In this document: in pieces, positions 8,670 through 17,253 of the stretch
Layout of the letters: each line of letters opens with the position of its first letter
How positions within the stretch are numbered: the stretch's first letter is position 1
Assembly: GCF_016785085.1 (NCBI RefSeq)
Contig: NZ_JAENHO010000001.1
Location: 496,001 to 560,000 of the forward strand
Source of the DNA: Paractinoplanes lichenicola
Lineage (GTDB): Bacteria > Actinomycetota > Actinomycetes > Mycobacteriales > Micromonosporaceae
Length of the DNA: 64,000 nt
Direction: 5' to 3'
The notes under the pieces: model-generated
Told to the model about the DNA's origin: nothing
Databases searched by the model: none
What the model saw: the letters and a program-made list of their open reading frames with translations, nothing else
Translations under genes and position numbers: made by a program

Positions 8670-10397
8670 TCACTCGACGGCGTTCATCAGGTCGGCGGCG
8701 TCCAGGTCGCCGCTGTGTCGCAGGGCGTGGACGGTCATCTCGCGCATTCCCGTACGGGAGGCCAGACGGCGCAGTGTGTCGATCCACACCGGCGTGTCGG
8801 GGTGCCCGTGCCGGCGGCCGAGCGTGCACTGCGCGTCGAGGATGTGCGCGTCGAGCCACACGTACGGGTCGGCCAGGCGGTTGGACCGGGCGCGCGCGTC
8901 GGCCAGCAGCTCGAACGCCCGCCCGCTGTGCCCTTCCGCCTCGGCGACCAGGGCCAGCGACCGGGCCGCCATCCCCTCCCAGCAGGGGTCGCCGAGCTGG
9001 CAGGCCCGGGCGAACGCCTGGCGCAGCATCCGGGCCGCGGCGGCAGGGTCGCCCGCGGCCAGGAGGGTCTCGCCGCGCATGGCTTGCGGCCAGGGCAGGA
9101 AGGCCAGCCAATGGTCCCGCGACGCGACCTGGATCGACTCGTCGAGACGCGCGGCGGCCGCGGTCAGGTCCCCGGTGAGCAGGTGCACCCGGCCCAGCAT
9201 GGACAGCGCGTACGCCTCGGTGCGCGCGTCGGCGGCCAGCCCGATCGCCTGCTCGAGCCGCTCCCGGGCCCGCGGGTAGGAAGCGCGGTCGCTCTCCACC
9301 GAGCCGAGATAGGTGCTCACCCGGGCGACGACCGCGGGCGAGTCCTCCCCGGCGGCCAGGGCCTCGGTCAGCCATCGTTCGGCCCGGTCGTAGCGGGCGC
9401 GCAGGAAGTCGACGTACCCGATCTCGGCCCGGGCCCGCGCGGCGGCGGCCCGGTCGTCCGCGGCGAGCGCCAGCCGGTCGGCCTCGTGCAGGATGGCCAG
9501 GCCCTCCTCGTCGAGCCCGCGCAGCGAATGGATCAGGGCCTCGGCCAGCCGGAGCCGGGCCGCGAGCCGCCACCGCGTCGACCCGGCGCGGTCGGCCAGC
9601 CGGACGGCGGTCCGCAACGAGCGGACGCCGGTCTCGACCGAGCCCGCCGAGATCGCCGCCGCGCCCGACTCGACGATCGCCTCGAGCGACGCGTCGTCGG
9701 CCTCCTGGTGGGACTCGCGTGTCGTCGCCAGCGCGGCCCGCACCGCGATGCCGGGCCGGGCGTCGAGCTCGCGGGCGAAGAGCTCGGTGACCGCCGCGTA
9801 CTGCTGTTCGGCCGCCCGGTCCTCGCCGGCCAGCCGATACAGCCGGATCACCAGGGCTTGATGGTTCTCATCGAGCGGGTTCATGCCGGCCGCCCGTACG
9901 GCGAGGTCGCGCGCCGCCGTCAGGTCGCCCGCGGCCAGCCGGCCCAGCGCGGCCTCGTGCAGGATCGCCTCGGCCGCGGCGGCTATCCGGCGGCGCTCGG
10001 AGAGCAGCCACGACTCGTACGCGGGAGCGCTCTTGACCGTGACCCCGTCGAGCAGCTCGGCGCCGAGGCCCGGCAGCTCGACCGCGGCCGCCCAGGAGCC
10101 GTGCCGCAGCACATCGACATCGACGACCGCACCCGGCGGCAGCCGCAGCCGGACAGGGTCGCCGTCGACCTCCACCCCGAGGGCGCGGCGAATCTCGGCC
10201 AGCCCCCAGCGCAGGGCCCGCAAAGGATCGTCGGCCTCGGCGTAGAGCAGGCCGGCCAGCCGGGACCGGGTCAGGGGCCGCTCGCTGAGCACCAGACAGG
10301 CCAGCAGGGCCCAGCTCTTGCGGCTGCGCACCTGATACGAGACCCCGTCGGACCGGTCGACCCACGGGGACCCGAGCAGGTGCACGGCCAGGCCCAT
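8670..10397 (-). CDS. SARP-like transcriptional regulator with BTAD and TPR-type repeats
   Basis: The 575-residue protein opens with an OmpR-like winged helix (about residues 1-95, KSWALLACLVLSERPLTRSR). A bacterial transcriptional activation domain follows (about 100-240, ending ELFARELDARPGIAVRAAL), then a long helical-repeat region rich in A/L/R with the character of TPRs. Such proteins activate operons in response to protein or ligand contacts, often in secondary metabolism; no NTPase motif is present, unlike the larger SARP at 14484. The ATG lies 1 nt after the stop of the DUF4242 gene, indicating translational coupling. Confidence 0.8.
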   Translation of the reverse strand: MGLAVHLLGSPWVDRSDGVSYQVRSRKSWALLACLVLSERPLTRSRLAGLLYAEADDPLRALRWGLAEIRRALGVEVDGDPVRLRLPPGAVVDVDVLRHGSWAAAVELPGLGAELLDGVTVKSAPAYESWLLSERRRIAAAAEAILHEAALGRLAAGDLTAARDLAVRAAGMNPLDENHQALVIRLYRLAGEDRAAEQQYAAVTELFARELDARPGIAVRAALATTRESHQEADDASLEAIVESGAAAISAGSVETGVRSLRTAVRLADRAGSTRWRLAARLRLAEALIHSLRGLDEEGLAILHEADRLALAADDRAAAARARAEIGYVDFLRARYDRAERWLTEALAAGEDSPAVVARVSTYLGSVESDRASYPRARERLEQAIGLAADARTEAYALSMLGRVHLLTGDLTAAAARLDESIQVASRDHWLAFLPWPQAMRGETLLAAGDPAAAARMLRQAFARACQLGDPCWEGMAARSLALVAEAEGHSGRAFELLADARARSNRLADPYVWLDAHILDAQCTLGRRHGHPDTPVWIDTLRRLASRTGMREMTVHALRHSGDLDAADLMNAVE

Positions 10398-10398
10398 G

Positions 10399-10650
10399 TC
10401 AGCCCTGGGCGCTGATCGGATAGATCTCGTCGGCGACCAGGCCGTGGGCCTTGCGGTGCACGGTGCCGGCCGCCTCCGCGTCGGGCGCCTCGACCAAGCA
10501 GAAGATCTTCCCCGCCTCCTCGTCCACCCAGTACTTCAGGTATTCGACCCCATACTCCCCCTGGGTGGCCAGGTCGGCCTCGTGCGCGGCCGCGACGTCC
10601 TTCGCCGTGACGCCACCTTCGACGTGGTGAATGTCCATGAACACGGGCAC
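10399..10650 (-). CDS. DUF4242 (SCO4226-like nickel-binding) small protein
   Basis: This 83-residue protein matches the DUF4242 family, whose studied member SCO4226 of Streptomyces coelicolor binds nickel as a ferredoxin-like dimer. Visible elements are FMDIHHVEGGVTAKDVAAAH, YLKYWVDEEAGKIFCLVEAP and the C-terminal HRKAHGLVADEIY. The start is set at GTG 10650 because GGAG lies 6 nt upstream and this gives the family's usual N-terminus. It forms a two-gene unit with the BTAD regulator. The role is unknown. Confidence 0.75.
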   Translation of the reverse strand: MPVFMDIHHVEGGVTAKDVAAAHEADLATQGEYGVEYLKYWVDEEAGKIFCLVEAPDAEAAGTVHRKAHGLVADEIYPISAQG

Positions 10651-11063
10651 GGTTCGCTCCTGACTTGTGCGGTCCCGGGCGTCTCCCGGGCTCCGCACTC
10701 ATCAGACGCCGCCGGTGTTTGACAGGCCGTTTGACGCTCAACGATCGGCCCGGGCCGGCAGCTGATCCGCCTCGTCCACAGTTGCTGGCGCCGCGTCCTG
10801 CTCATCGTTGCGCTGCCGATCGCGGCCCGCCGCGCGGCGGCGGGGAACAACACCACCACTCCGACCGGCCGAACCCGACCGGCCGACGCACCCCAATAGC
10901 CTAGTAAGACTATGGGATTTGAGGTTATGGTCTTACCGGCACCGAGCCTGGTCGGGCTGATCGAGGAGTGAGTCATGAAGCGTCTGTGGGACACCTTCGT
11001 CGACGCAGTGATCAGCATGGCCGTGCTGCCGCCGGAGCCGGAATGCGCCGACGCCCTGCGGTA
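10651..11063. other. 413-bp stretch without a convincing gene
   Basis: Between the DUF4242 start and the NmrA stop I see no credible conserved frame. The stretch holds the DUF4242 promoter side, a repeated GACCGGCCGA near 10860-10885, an inverted repeat at 10904-10936 and a doubtful small frame starting at 10975. AT content rises locally near 10895-10940, as expected for a promoter. Confidence 0.6.
10904..10936. promoter_or_regulatory. Inverted repeat with arms GTAAGACTAT / ATGGTCTTAC
   Basis: The 10-bp arms pair with one mismatch around a 13-nt centre in an AT-rich patch. It may be an operator or an RNA hairpin ahead of the small frame at 10975. No regulator is assigned. Confidence 0.4.
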
Positions 11064-11145
11064 TCAGGCACCGCGCAGGTGGGACCGGATCGCCGCGGCA
11101 CCCGACTCGTTGAGCCACTGGGCCAGGGTGCGCAGGCCGGGGTGA
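10975..11145 (+). CDS. Doubtful small ORF (56 aa)
   Basis: An ATG preceded by GAGGAG opens a 56-codon frame (MKRLWDTFVDAVISMAVL then a proline/arginine-rich tail). The first 18 residues look like a short amphipathic or membrane-associated helix. The last third runs antisense to the NmrA gene, and I recognise no family. It is recorded because of the ribosome site and the inverted repeat upstream; it may not be real. Confidence 0.25.
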   Translation: MKRLWDTFVDAVISMAVLPPEPECADALRYQAPRRWDRIAAAPDSLSHWARVRRPG

Positions 11146-11948
11146 ATGACGCGCAGCGCCTCGACGTCGGCGTGCCAGCCCTGCCGGCTCTTCCGGGCCC
11201 GGGCCACCACCGGCCCCAGAGCCGCCGCCTCGTCCTCGGTCAGCTCCTCGTAGCGGACCGGAACGCCGGTCGCCTCGCTGATCAGGGCGGCCGCCTCGAC
11301 CGGGGTCGGCTGATCCCCGGCCAGCTCCAGTGTGCGCCCGGCGAACCGTTCGGGGTCGGCGAAGGCGAGCGCGGCGAACTCGGCGATGTCCTCGACCGCG
11401 ATGACCTGCATGGGCTCGTGCGGCGCGAACAGGTGCCGGTGCACCCCGTCGACGATGCCGTCGATGCCGGCCACGCCGCCGAGATAGTTGCTCATGAAGC
11501 GCACCGGGCGGAGCACCGTGGGCCGCGCGACGGTCTCCCGGAGGTGCTGTTCGATCAGGCCCTTTCCGGCCGAGCCGGGCTCGCCCCTCGACGTCGAGGC
11601 GACGGTGCTGAGGACCACCTGCTCGACGCCGGCCGCGGCGGCCGCGTCGATCAGCGCCCGGCCCCGCCGGGCCTCCAGCTCGGTGCCGGCCCCGGCCGGG
11701 CCGAACGCCACCGGCGGCACCGCGAAGACGGCGGCCACCCCGTCGAGAGCCGGGGGCAGGCTCGCCGGATCGTCGAAGTCACCGCGCACGAGGACGGCGC
11801 CGGCCGCGGCCAGCGTGGCCGCCGCGGGTGTGGCCGGGTCGCGGACGAGGGCCCGCACCGGGCGGCCCTGGGCCAGCAGCCTGCGGGCGGTGGCGCCGCC
11901 CTGCTTGCCGGTGGCGCCGGTGACAAGAACGGGAGTGTTTACTGACAT
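11064..11948 (-). CDS. NmrA-like NAD(P)-binding SDR (atypical short-chain dehydrogenase)
   Basis: The 294-residue protein starts MSVNTPVLVTGATGKQGGAT, with the NmrA/HSCARG-type nucleotide loop GATGxQGG. The Rossmann fold continues through VRALVRDPA, VLVRGDFDD and VVLSTVAS, and the C-terminal region (FAGRTLELAGDQPTPVEAA) is typical of NmrA proteins. These act as NAD(P)H sensors or quinone/aldehyde reductases. ATG 11948 puts the nucleotide motif at residue 10; a longer upstream frame would overlap the divergent regulator promoter. It shares a 50-nt divergent promoter with the TetR gene at 11999, its likely repressor. Confidence 0.85.
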   Translation of the reverse strand: MSVNTPVLVTGATGKQGGATARRLLAQGRPVRALVRDPATPAAATLAAAGAVLVRGDFDDPASLPPALDGVAAVFAVPPVAFGPAGAGTELEARRGRALIDAAAAAGVEQVVLSTVASTSRGEPGSAGKGLIEQHLRETVARPTVLRPVRFMSNYLGGVAGIDGIVDGVHRHLFAPHEPMQVIAVEDIAEFAALAFADPERFAGRTLELAGDQPTPVEAAALISEATGVPVRYEELTEDEAAALGPVVARARKSRQGWHADVEALRVIHPGLRTLAQWLNESGAAAIRSHLRGA

Positions 11949-11988
11949 GAGACGGAATGCTCCGCCCGCTTCGCTCACACCGACAAGG

Positions 11989-11998
11989 CTTTCGTGAC
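11989..11998. promoter_or_regulatory. CTTTCGTGAC motif directly before the TetR start
   Basis: The 10-mer CTTTCGTGAC abuts the ATG at 11999 in the divergent NmrA/TetR promoter. The same 10-mer forms a perfect palindrome inside the 3' part of the TetR gene (12548-12574), and a related GTCACGAAAC occurs at 12591. It is a candidate autoregulatory site. Confidence 0.5.
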
Positions 11999-12709
11999 AT
12001 GACAGATGCACCGGTCCGGGCCGACGCCCGCCGCAACCGGGAGCTCGTGCTGCGCGCCGCGGCCGACGTCTTCGCCGCCGAGGGGCTGGACGTGTCGCTG
12101 GGCCGGATCGCCCGCCGGGCCGGGGTCGGCGCGGGCACGGTCTATCGGCATTTCCCCAGCAAGGAGTTCCTGCTCGAGGCGGTGCTGGCCGAGCAGGTGG
12201 ACGGTTTCACCGCGGCCGCCGAGCGGTGGGCGGCCCAGGCCGGCCCGGCCGAGGCGCTGTCCGGCTTCCTGCTCGAAGTGATCGAGAAGTCGGCCGGCCG
12301 CAAGCTCATCTGCGACACCCTGGCCGGCGACCGCGGCTGGCCGCACGCCACGCTGGGAGCGGCGACCCAGCGGTTCGGCCGGGCCCAGCAACGCCTGCTG
12401 GGCAACGCGATCCGGGCCGGCGTCGTCCGCCGTGACGTGCGGGCCGACGACCTGGCCGCGCTGATCGCCGGTGGCGCCGCGCTGCGCTCGGCGCACCCCG
12501 ACCGGGCTCGCGGCAGCCGGCTCGTGCACGCGCTGCTGGCGAGCGTGGTCACGAAAGAGCCCACCTTTCGTGACAGCACCCGGGATCGAGGTCACGAAAC
12601 CACGGCCTGCCAGGAGTGCGGCGCCGCCCTGCAGCCGCGGCCCACCGGGCGGCCGCCCAGCTATTGCGGGCCCACGTGCCGCCAGCGGGCCCGCCGCCGG
12701 CGACGGTAG
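11999..12709 (+). CDS. TetR-family regulator with C-terminal zinc-ribbon-like tail
   Basis: The first 60 residues contain a TetR DNA-binding domain (LRAAADVFAAEGLDVSLGRI, RRAGVGAGTVYRHFPSKEFL). The helical ligand domain ends near residue 185 (LVHALLASVVTKE). The remaining 50 residues are unusual: a linker, then CQECGAALQPRPTGRPPSYC and GPTCRQRARRRRR, i.e. paired Cx2C and Cx3C motifs with a basic end, resembling a small zinc ribbon that could add nucleic-acid binding. The start at 11999 leaves a 50-nt divergent promoter with NmrA, its probable target. The tail might instead be a separate small gene that fused. Confidence 0.88.
   Translation: MTDAPVRADARRNRELVLRAAADVFAAEGLDVSLGRIARRAGVGAGTVYRHFPSKEFLLEAVLAEQVDGFTAAAERWAAQAGPAEALSGFLLEVIEKSAGRKLICDTLAGDRGWPHATLGAATQRFGRAQQRLLGNAIRAGVVRRDVRADDLAALIAGGAALRSAHPDRARGSRLVHALLASVVTKEPTFRDSTRDRGHETTACQECGAALQPRPTGRPPSYCGPTCRQRARRRRR
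12548..12574. promoter_or_regulatory. Perfect palindrome GTCACGAAAG-N7-CTTTCGTGAC inside the TetR gene
   Basis: Ten-base arms with no mismatch flank a 7-bp centre, within codons for the linker between ligand domain and cysteine tail. The arm equals the 10-mer before the start codon. A regulatory palindrome at a gene's 3' end could be an intragenic operator, a hairpin, or the old promoter of a fused downstream frame. Confidence 0.5.
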
Positions 12710-12719
12710 CGGGCCGGGC

Positions 12720-14342
12720 TCAGGCCACGTCGATGAAGATCGGGTTGGTGTAGAGCCAGGTGTCCAGCCACGGGTCGCCGTCGCCCGGCGGGTGGGCGAT
12801 CGGGCCGTGCGGGTCGACGCGCGCGCCGAGCAGACCCGCGCCGTGCCGGTTGCCGTCGGACCCCCGCAGCCGTACGTATCCCGGGCCGGTCGCCGGGGCC
12901 AGCGGGATCCGGACGGTGTAGCGGCCGCTGCGGCGAGACACGTCGGCCGTCTCGACCACGCGGGTCTGCGGGGCCCGCCACGAGTCGGGGTCGGCCGGGC
13001 GGCCGGTGACCGCGCCCCGGATCACGTCGAGGTGGGCCAGCCGGGGCAGGACGCCGTGGAAGTTCGGGCGGGTGGCGCTGTCCACGGTGACGGTCAGCGT
13101 GAGGCGGTCGCCGCGGCGCACGCGCAGCCGGCCGCCCAGCGTCGCCGACCCGCCCCGGGCCGAGGTCAGCCGCACGTCGAGGCCGTCGACGAGCTGGCCG
13201 TGGTCGACCCAGACGCGGCCGGCCCGCAGCCCGGCCAGCACCTCGCGGTAGCCGTACCGGGTCACGCCGACGTGCGTACGGCTGAACTGGCCGGGCCAGA
13301 AGTCGCTGCCCGGCTGCGCGACGCCGGTCTCCAGCGGGTCGGGCACCTTGCCGAGGCTGTCGAACGTGGCCCCGGGCGGGTAGTCGCCGTTGCGCAGGGT
13401 GTCGCGGACCGTCCGGTGGTTGTCCGAGTTGCTGGTGATCGTGAACAGCCGGCCCTCGGCCAGCAGCGCGTCCCACAGGCCGCCGACGGTCGCCGTCATC
13501 CAGTCGAAACCGCCGTACGTCACGTACGCCTCGGGCGGGTAGCCCGCGTACGACTGGGCCGAGGGCTTGTTCTCGTATTCGCCGCGGATGCTGTTCGCGC
13601 CGCGCAGACCGGGCAGGGCGGCCCCCTGAGCGCCCGGGGCGCCCTCCATGCCGATCATGACCGCGGGGGCGGCGTCGCGCCAGGCCCGCAGCTCGTGCGG
13701 CGAGTCGATGCCGAGCCGGGACGGGTGGTTGGCCAGCGCGAGGACGTCCTGGGGCTGGGCGGCGAGCCACTTGATGGCGGCCACCGCCAGGGCCTCGTTG
13801 GCCGCGGTGCCGTCCGTGCGGCCGAGCAGCTTGCCGTCGCACGTGCGCTCGAACTGCCGCAGCAGCTCGACCTCGTGCTCGCCGGGCGCGGTGAAGACGG
13901 TCGCGTGCTCGGCCCCCGGGATATACCACTCGAGACCCTGGAAGATCAGCAGGCGGGGGTTCTCGGCCCGGGCGGCCACGATGTCGGCGTGCTCGAGGGC
14001 CGCGCCGATCGCGTCGTGGCCGAGGTTGCTGTGCTCGGTGCAAACCATCCAGTCGAGCCCGAACTGCGCGCCGCGCCGGGCCGCCTGGTTCAGCGTGTAC
14101 TTCGCGTCGTGGCTGTACTGGGTATGCACGTGGTGGTCGCCGACCAGGTAGACCAGCTCCGGGTCGTCGGCCGGGCGCGATCCGCCCGCGGCCGCGGGAG
14201 CCGCGCCGGGCAGGGCGCTTGCCGTCGCGAACGCTGCGCCGAACAGCCCGGCCCGCTTCAGGATGCCCCGGCGGCTGAGCCCCTGCGGATCGAGGTCGGC
14301 GGCGGGAACGGCGGGATCGGCCCAGCGGGGCAGCACACTCAT
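12720..14342 (-). CDS. Tat-exported PHP-domain metal-dependent phosphoesterase-like protein
   Basis: The 540-residue protein carries a twin-arginine signal (LSRRGILKRAGLFGAAFATA) and a PHP domain starting VGDHHVHTQYSHDAKYT, which supplies the HxH metal ligands, followed by WMVCTEHSNLG. PHP enzymes are trinuclear-metal phosphoesterases or related hydrolases; exported CehA/McbA-like members are hydrolases of uncertain substrate. The C-terminal third is beta-rich. An in-frame ATG at 14390 would add 16 residues; 14342 was chosen because it keeps the Tat motif nearer the N-terminus. It is divergent from the SARP gene. Confidence 0.85.
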   Translation of the reverse strand: MSVLPRWADPAVPAADLDPQGLSRRGILKRAGLFGAAFATASALPGAAPAAAGGSRPADDPELVYLVGDHHVHTQYSHDAKYTLNQAARRGAQFGLDWMVCTEHSNLGHDAIGAALEHADIVAARAENPRLLIFQGLEWYIPGAEHATVFTAPGEHEVELLRQFERTCDGKLLGRTDGTAANEALAVAAIKWLAAQPQDVLALANHPSRLGIDSPHELRAWRDAAPAVMIGMEGAPGAQGAALPGLRGANSIRGEYENKPSAQSYAGYPPEAYVTYGGFDWMTATVGGLWDALLAEGRLFTITSNSDNHRTVRDTLRNGDYPPGATFDSLGKVPDPLETGVAQPGSDFWPGQFSRTHVGVTRYGYREVLAGLRAGRVWVDHGQLVDGLDVRLTSARGGSATLGGRLRVRRGDRLTLTVTVDSATRPNFHGVLPRLAHLDVIRGAVTGRPADPDSWRAPQTRVVETADVSRRSGRYTVRIPLAPATGPGYVRLRGSDGNRHGAGLLGARVDPHGPIAHPPGDGDPWLDTWLYTNPIFIDVA

Positions 14343-14483
14343 GGCGTCCGACCGTAGCCACCGGCCCGGCCCCGGAGGCGAACCCGACATGAAGTATCGA
14401 TGATCTTACCCGTACGCACCCCCTTGCCCCCGGCCCGTACGGTGGCCGTGGTCGATGCGTCTCAGAGGCGGGAGGGCGCCACC

Positions 14484-17204
14484 ATGGCCGTGGACTTCGC
14501 GCTGCTGGGCCCGGTCCGGGCGCGTGTGGACGGACGGCTGGTGCCGTTGCCGCCGGGCCGGCTGCCCACCGTGCTGGCCGCGCTGCTGCTCGCTCGGGGG
14601 CGGGTCTCGACCGAGCGGCTGATGGGCGCCCTGTGGGACGAGCCCCCGGCGTCGGCGGTGCCCAACCTGCGCACGTACGTCGCTCAGCTGCGCCGGCTGC
14701 TCGGCCCGCACGCCGACCGGCTGACCCGCTCCGGCGACGGCTACACCCTGCGGGTCGAGGCGGGCGAGCTCGACCTGCACGTCTGGGAGCAGTCCCTGGC
14801 CGATGCCCGGCGCGCGGCCGGCGACGGAAACCCCGCCGAGGCGGCCGACCTGCTCGCGGCCGGGCTGGCCCGGTGGACCGGGGCCGCCGCCGAGGGCGTG
14901 CCCCGCCGGGGAGCGACCGGCCGTGGCCTGCACCTGCTGGACGAGGCCCGGTGGGGCGCGGTCGAGCGGCACGCCCGCGCCTGCATCGACGCCGGCCGGC
15001 CCGGCCAGGCCGTGGAGGGCCTGCGGGCGCTGGTCGCCGAGCAGCCGGCCCGGGAGACCGCCTGGCAGCACCTGGTGCTGGCGCTGGCCCGCGACGGCGA
15101 CCGGGCCGCGGCGCTCGTGGCCTGCTCGGAGGCCCGCCAGGCGCTGGTCAGCGAGCTGGGGGTCGAACCCGGGCCGGTGCTGCGCGACCTGCAGGCCCGG
15201 CTGCTGCGCGGCCCGCGCCGCGAAGCGCCCGCCGGGGCGGCCGCCCCCGTCGTCCGGACGCTGCCGCCGGACCCCGAGATCGTCGGCCGGGACGAGCTGA
15301 TCGAAGCGGTGACCGGGGCCGAGCCGGGCACGGTGGTGGCGTTGCACGGGCCGGCCGGGGCGGGCAAGTCGGCGCTGGCCGTGCGGGCCGCCTGGGCGCT
15401 GGCCCCGGCCCACCCGGACGGCCAGCTGCACCTGGACATGTGCGGCAGCAGTCCCGGCCTGACCCCGATGACGACCGGCGACGCGCTGGCCTCGCTGCTG
15501 CAGGCGCTGGGCGTCGCCGCCGCCGGCTCGGCGGCCGAGCAGCTCACCGCGCTCGGCACGGCGGTGCGCGGCCGGCGGGTCGTCGTGGTGCTCGACAACG
15601 TGGTGGACGCGGCCCAGGTGCGCCGGCTGCTGACCGGTCTCACCGGCGCCACGGTGCTGATCACGAGCCGGTCCATGCTGTCCACGCTCGACGTGCGGCG
15701 GCAGGTCGCCGTGGGCGAGCTCAGCCCCGCCGCCGCGGTGTCGCTGCTGGCCCACCTGAGCGGGCGGCCGCGGGTGGCGGCCGCCCCGGACGACGCCCGG
15801 ACGCTGGCCGGCCTGTGCGATCACCTGCCGCTCGCGCTGCGGATCGTGGGCGCCCGGCTGGCCGGCCGGCCCGACTGGCCGCTGGCCGCCATGGTGACCC
15901 GTCTCGCCGACGAGCGCCACCGCCTCGACGAGCTGGCCGCGGACGACCTCGCGGTCCGGGCCGGGCTGTCGCTGACCTGCCGCGCCCTGCGGCACCGGGC
16001 CGGCGGGGCGGAGGCGCTGCACCTGTTCGACGCCTGGGGCGCGGTCGGCGCGCCCGTGATGAGCCTCGGCCTGGCCCGGGCGGTCACCGGCGCCGACGCC
16101 CACGAGGCCCGCGCCGCGCTGGACCGGCTGGCCGAGGTGCGCCTGATCGAGCCGGTCGCCGAGGACCGGTACCGCATCCACGACCTGGTGCGGATCTACG
16201 CGATGGAACGGGCGGCCGGCCACCCGTCGGACGCGCTGCACCGGGCCCGGTGCTACTACCTGGGGACCGCCCGGCGCGCCCGGGACCTGCTGCGGAGCAA
16301 CCTGCACCGGCAGCCCGACGACTTCGCCGAGAAGACGCCGACGGTCGAGCTGGCCGACGACCAGGACGCGCTGCGCTGGTTCGAGAGCGAACGGGTCAAC
16401 CTGCGCGACCTGATCCACCGCTGCGCCCGGGAGGCCACGACCGAGGGCGACCGGTTCGCCGCCCGCCTGGTCGTCGAGCTCTACCCCTTCCTGCCGATGC
16501 GCGGCTACTACACCGACTGGCACGACCTGGCCGAGGCGGCGCTGGCCGGGGCCCGCCGGCTCGGCAGCCCGCCCGACGAGACCGCGGTGCTGATCCAGCT
16601 GGCCGGGGCGCTGTCGCGGGCGGGCCAGCACCCCGAGGCGATCGGCACGCTGCGGGCCGCGCCGGCGGTGACCGAGGCCCCGATGACCGCGCTGGTGCTC
16701 GATCACCTGGCCGTCGCGCTCACGCACGGCGGCCGGCTGGCGGAGGCCAAGGAGTGCTTCGGCCGCTGTGTCGAGCTGCACCGGGCCGGCGGTCAGCGGT
16801 CGTCGCTGGGCATCACCCTGAACAACCTGGCCGACCTGCACCGGCAGCTCGGCGAATACTCCGACGCGCTGCGCCACCTCACCGAGAGCCTCGCCCTGCG
16901 GCGTGAGCTGGGCGACCGGCTCGGCGCAGGCATCACCACGCTGACGATCGGGCAGGTGTACGCCGAGGACGGGCGGGCCGGCGAGGCCGTCGCCTGGCTC
17001 ACCGACGCCCTCGACTTGGCCCGGTCGACCGGGAACACCGAGTCGGAGTGGCGGGCGTTGACCGTCCGGGCGCGGTTGTCCCGGGAAGCGGGCCGGCTGC
17101 ACGAGGCGCGCGCCGACCTGGCCGACGCGCTGCGACTGTCCGAGGCGGCAGGCGACGAGCAGGGCGCGGCCGAGGTGCGCCAGTCCCTGCTCGACAGTCA
17201 GTAG
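14484..17204 (+). CDS. Large AfsR/SARP-type regulator: wHTH, BTAD, NB-ARC ATPase, TPR
   Basis: The 906-residue regulator has, in order, an OmpR-like winged helix (1-95, LLGPVRARVDGRLVPLPPGR), a BTAD (about 100-245, ending SELGVEPGPVLRDLQ), an NB-ARC/STAND ATPase (Walker A HGPAGAGKSALA near 318, Walker B VVVVLDNVVD, sensor VLITSRS) and C-terminal TPRs (from about 700, NNLADLHRQLGEYSDALRHL). AfsR-like proteins are signal-integrating activators of secondary metabolism and differentiation; ATP-driven self-association is expected. ATG 14484 follows GGAGG by 8 nt and starts the wHTH at residue 2, so the longer frame from 14400 is rejected. No biosynthetic cluster is adjacent. Confidence 0.93.
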   Translation: MAVDFALLGPVRARVDGRLVPLPPGRLPTVLAALLLARGRVSTERLMGALWDEPPASAVPNLRTYVAQLRRLLGPHADRLTRSGDGYTLRVEAGELDLHVWEQSLADARRAAGDGNPAEAADLLAAGLARWTGAAAEGVPRRGATGRGLHLLDEARWGAVERHARACIDAGRPGQAVEGLRALVAEQPARETAWQHLVLALARDGDRAAALVACSEARQALVSELGVEPGPVLRDLQARLLRGPRREAPAGAAAPVVRTLPPDPEIVGRDELIEAVTGAEPGTVVALHGPAGAGKSALAVRAAWALAPAHPDGQLHLDMCGSSPGLTPMTTGDALASLLQALGVAAAGSAAEQLTALGTAVRGRRVVVVLDNVVDAAQVRRLLTGLTGATVLITSRSMLSTLDVRRQVAVGELSPAAAVSLLAHLSGRPRVAAAPDDARTLAGLCDHLPLALRIVGARLAGRPDWPLAAMVTRLADERHRLDELAADDLAVRAGLSLTCRALRHRAGGAEALHLFDAWGAVGAPVMSLGLARAVTGADAHEARAALDRLAEVRLIEPVAEDRYRIHDLVRIYAMERAAGHPSDALHRARCYYLGTARRARDLLRSNLHRQPDDFAEKTPTVELADDQDALRWFESERVNLRDLIHRCAREATTEGDRFAARLVVELYPFLPMRGYYTDWHDLAEAALAGARRLGSPPDETAVLIQLAGALSRAGQHPEAIGTLRAAPAVTEAPMTALVLDHLAVALTHGGRLAEAKECFGRCVELHRAGGQRSSLGITLNNLADLHRQLGEYSDALRHLTESLALRRELGDRLGAGITTLTIGQVYAEDGRAGEAVAWLTDALDLARSTGNTESEWRALTVRARLSREAGRLHEARADLADALRLSEAAGDEQGAAEVRQSLLDSQ

Positions 17205-17220
17205 TCGCTTTCCCGAGCCG

Positions 17221-17243
17221 CCGCCCGCGATGATCGGGGGCGG
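17221..17243 (+). terminator. GC-rich stem-loop after the SARP gene
   Basis: CCGCCC at 17221 and GGGCGG at 17238 can form a stem 16 nt after the SARP stop. There is no following T-run, which is common for actinomycete terminators. Confidence 0.4.
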
Positions 17244-17253
17244 GTGGTGAAGC

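Noticed and set aside
8602..9573. Extended 470-residue frame running from 9573 into the beta-lactamase remnant
   Set aside because: The upstream part is antisense-like sequence over the BTAD regulator with no family resemblance; a signal peptide starts at 8601.
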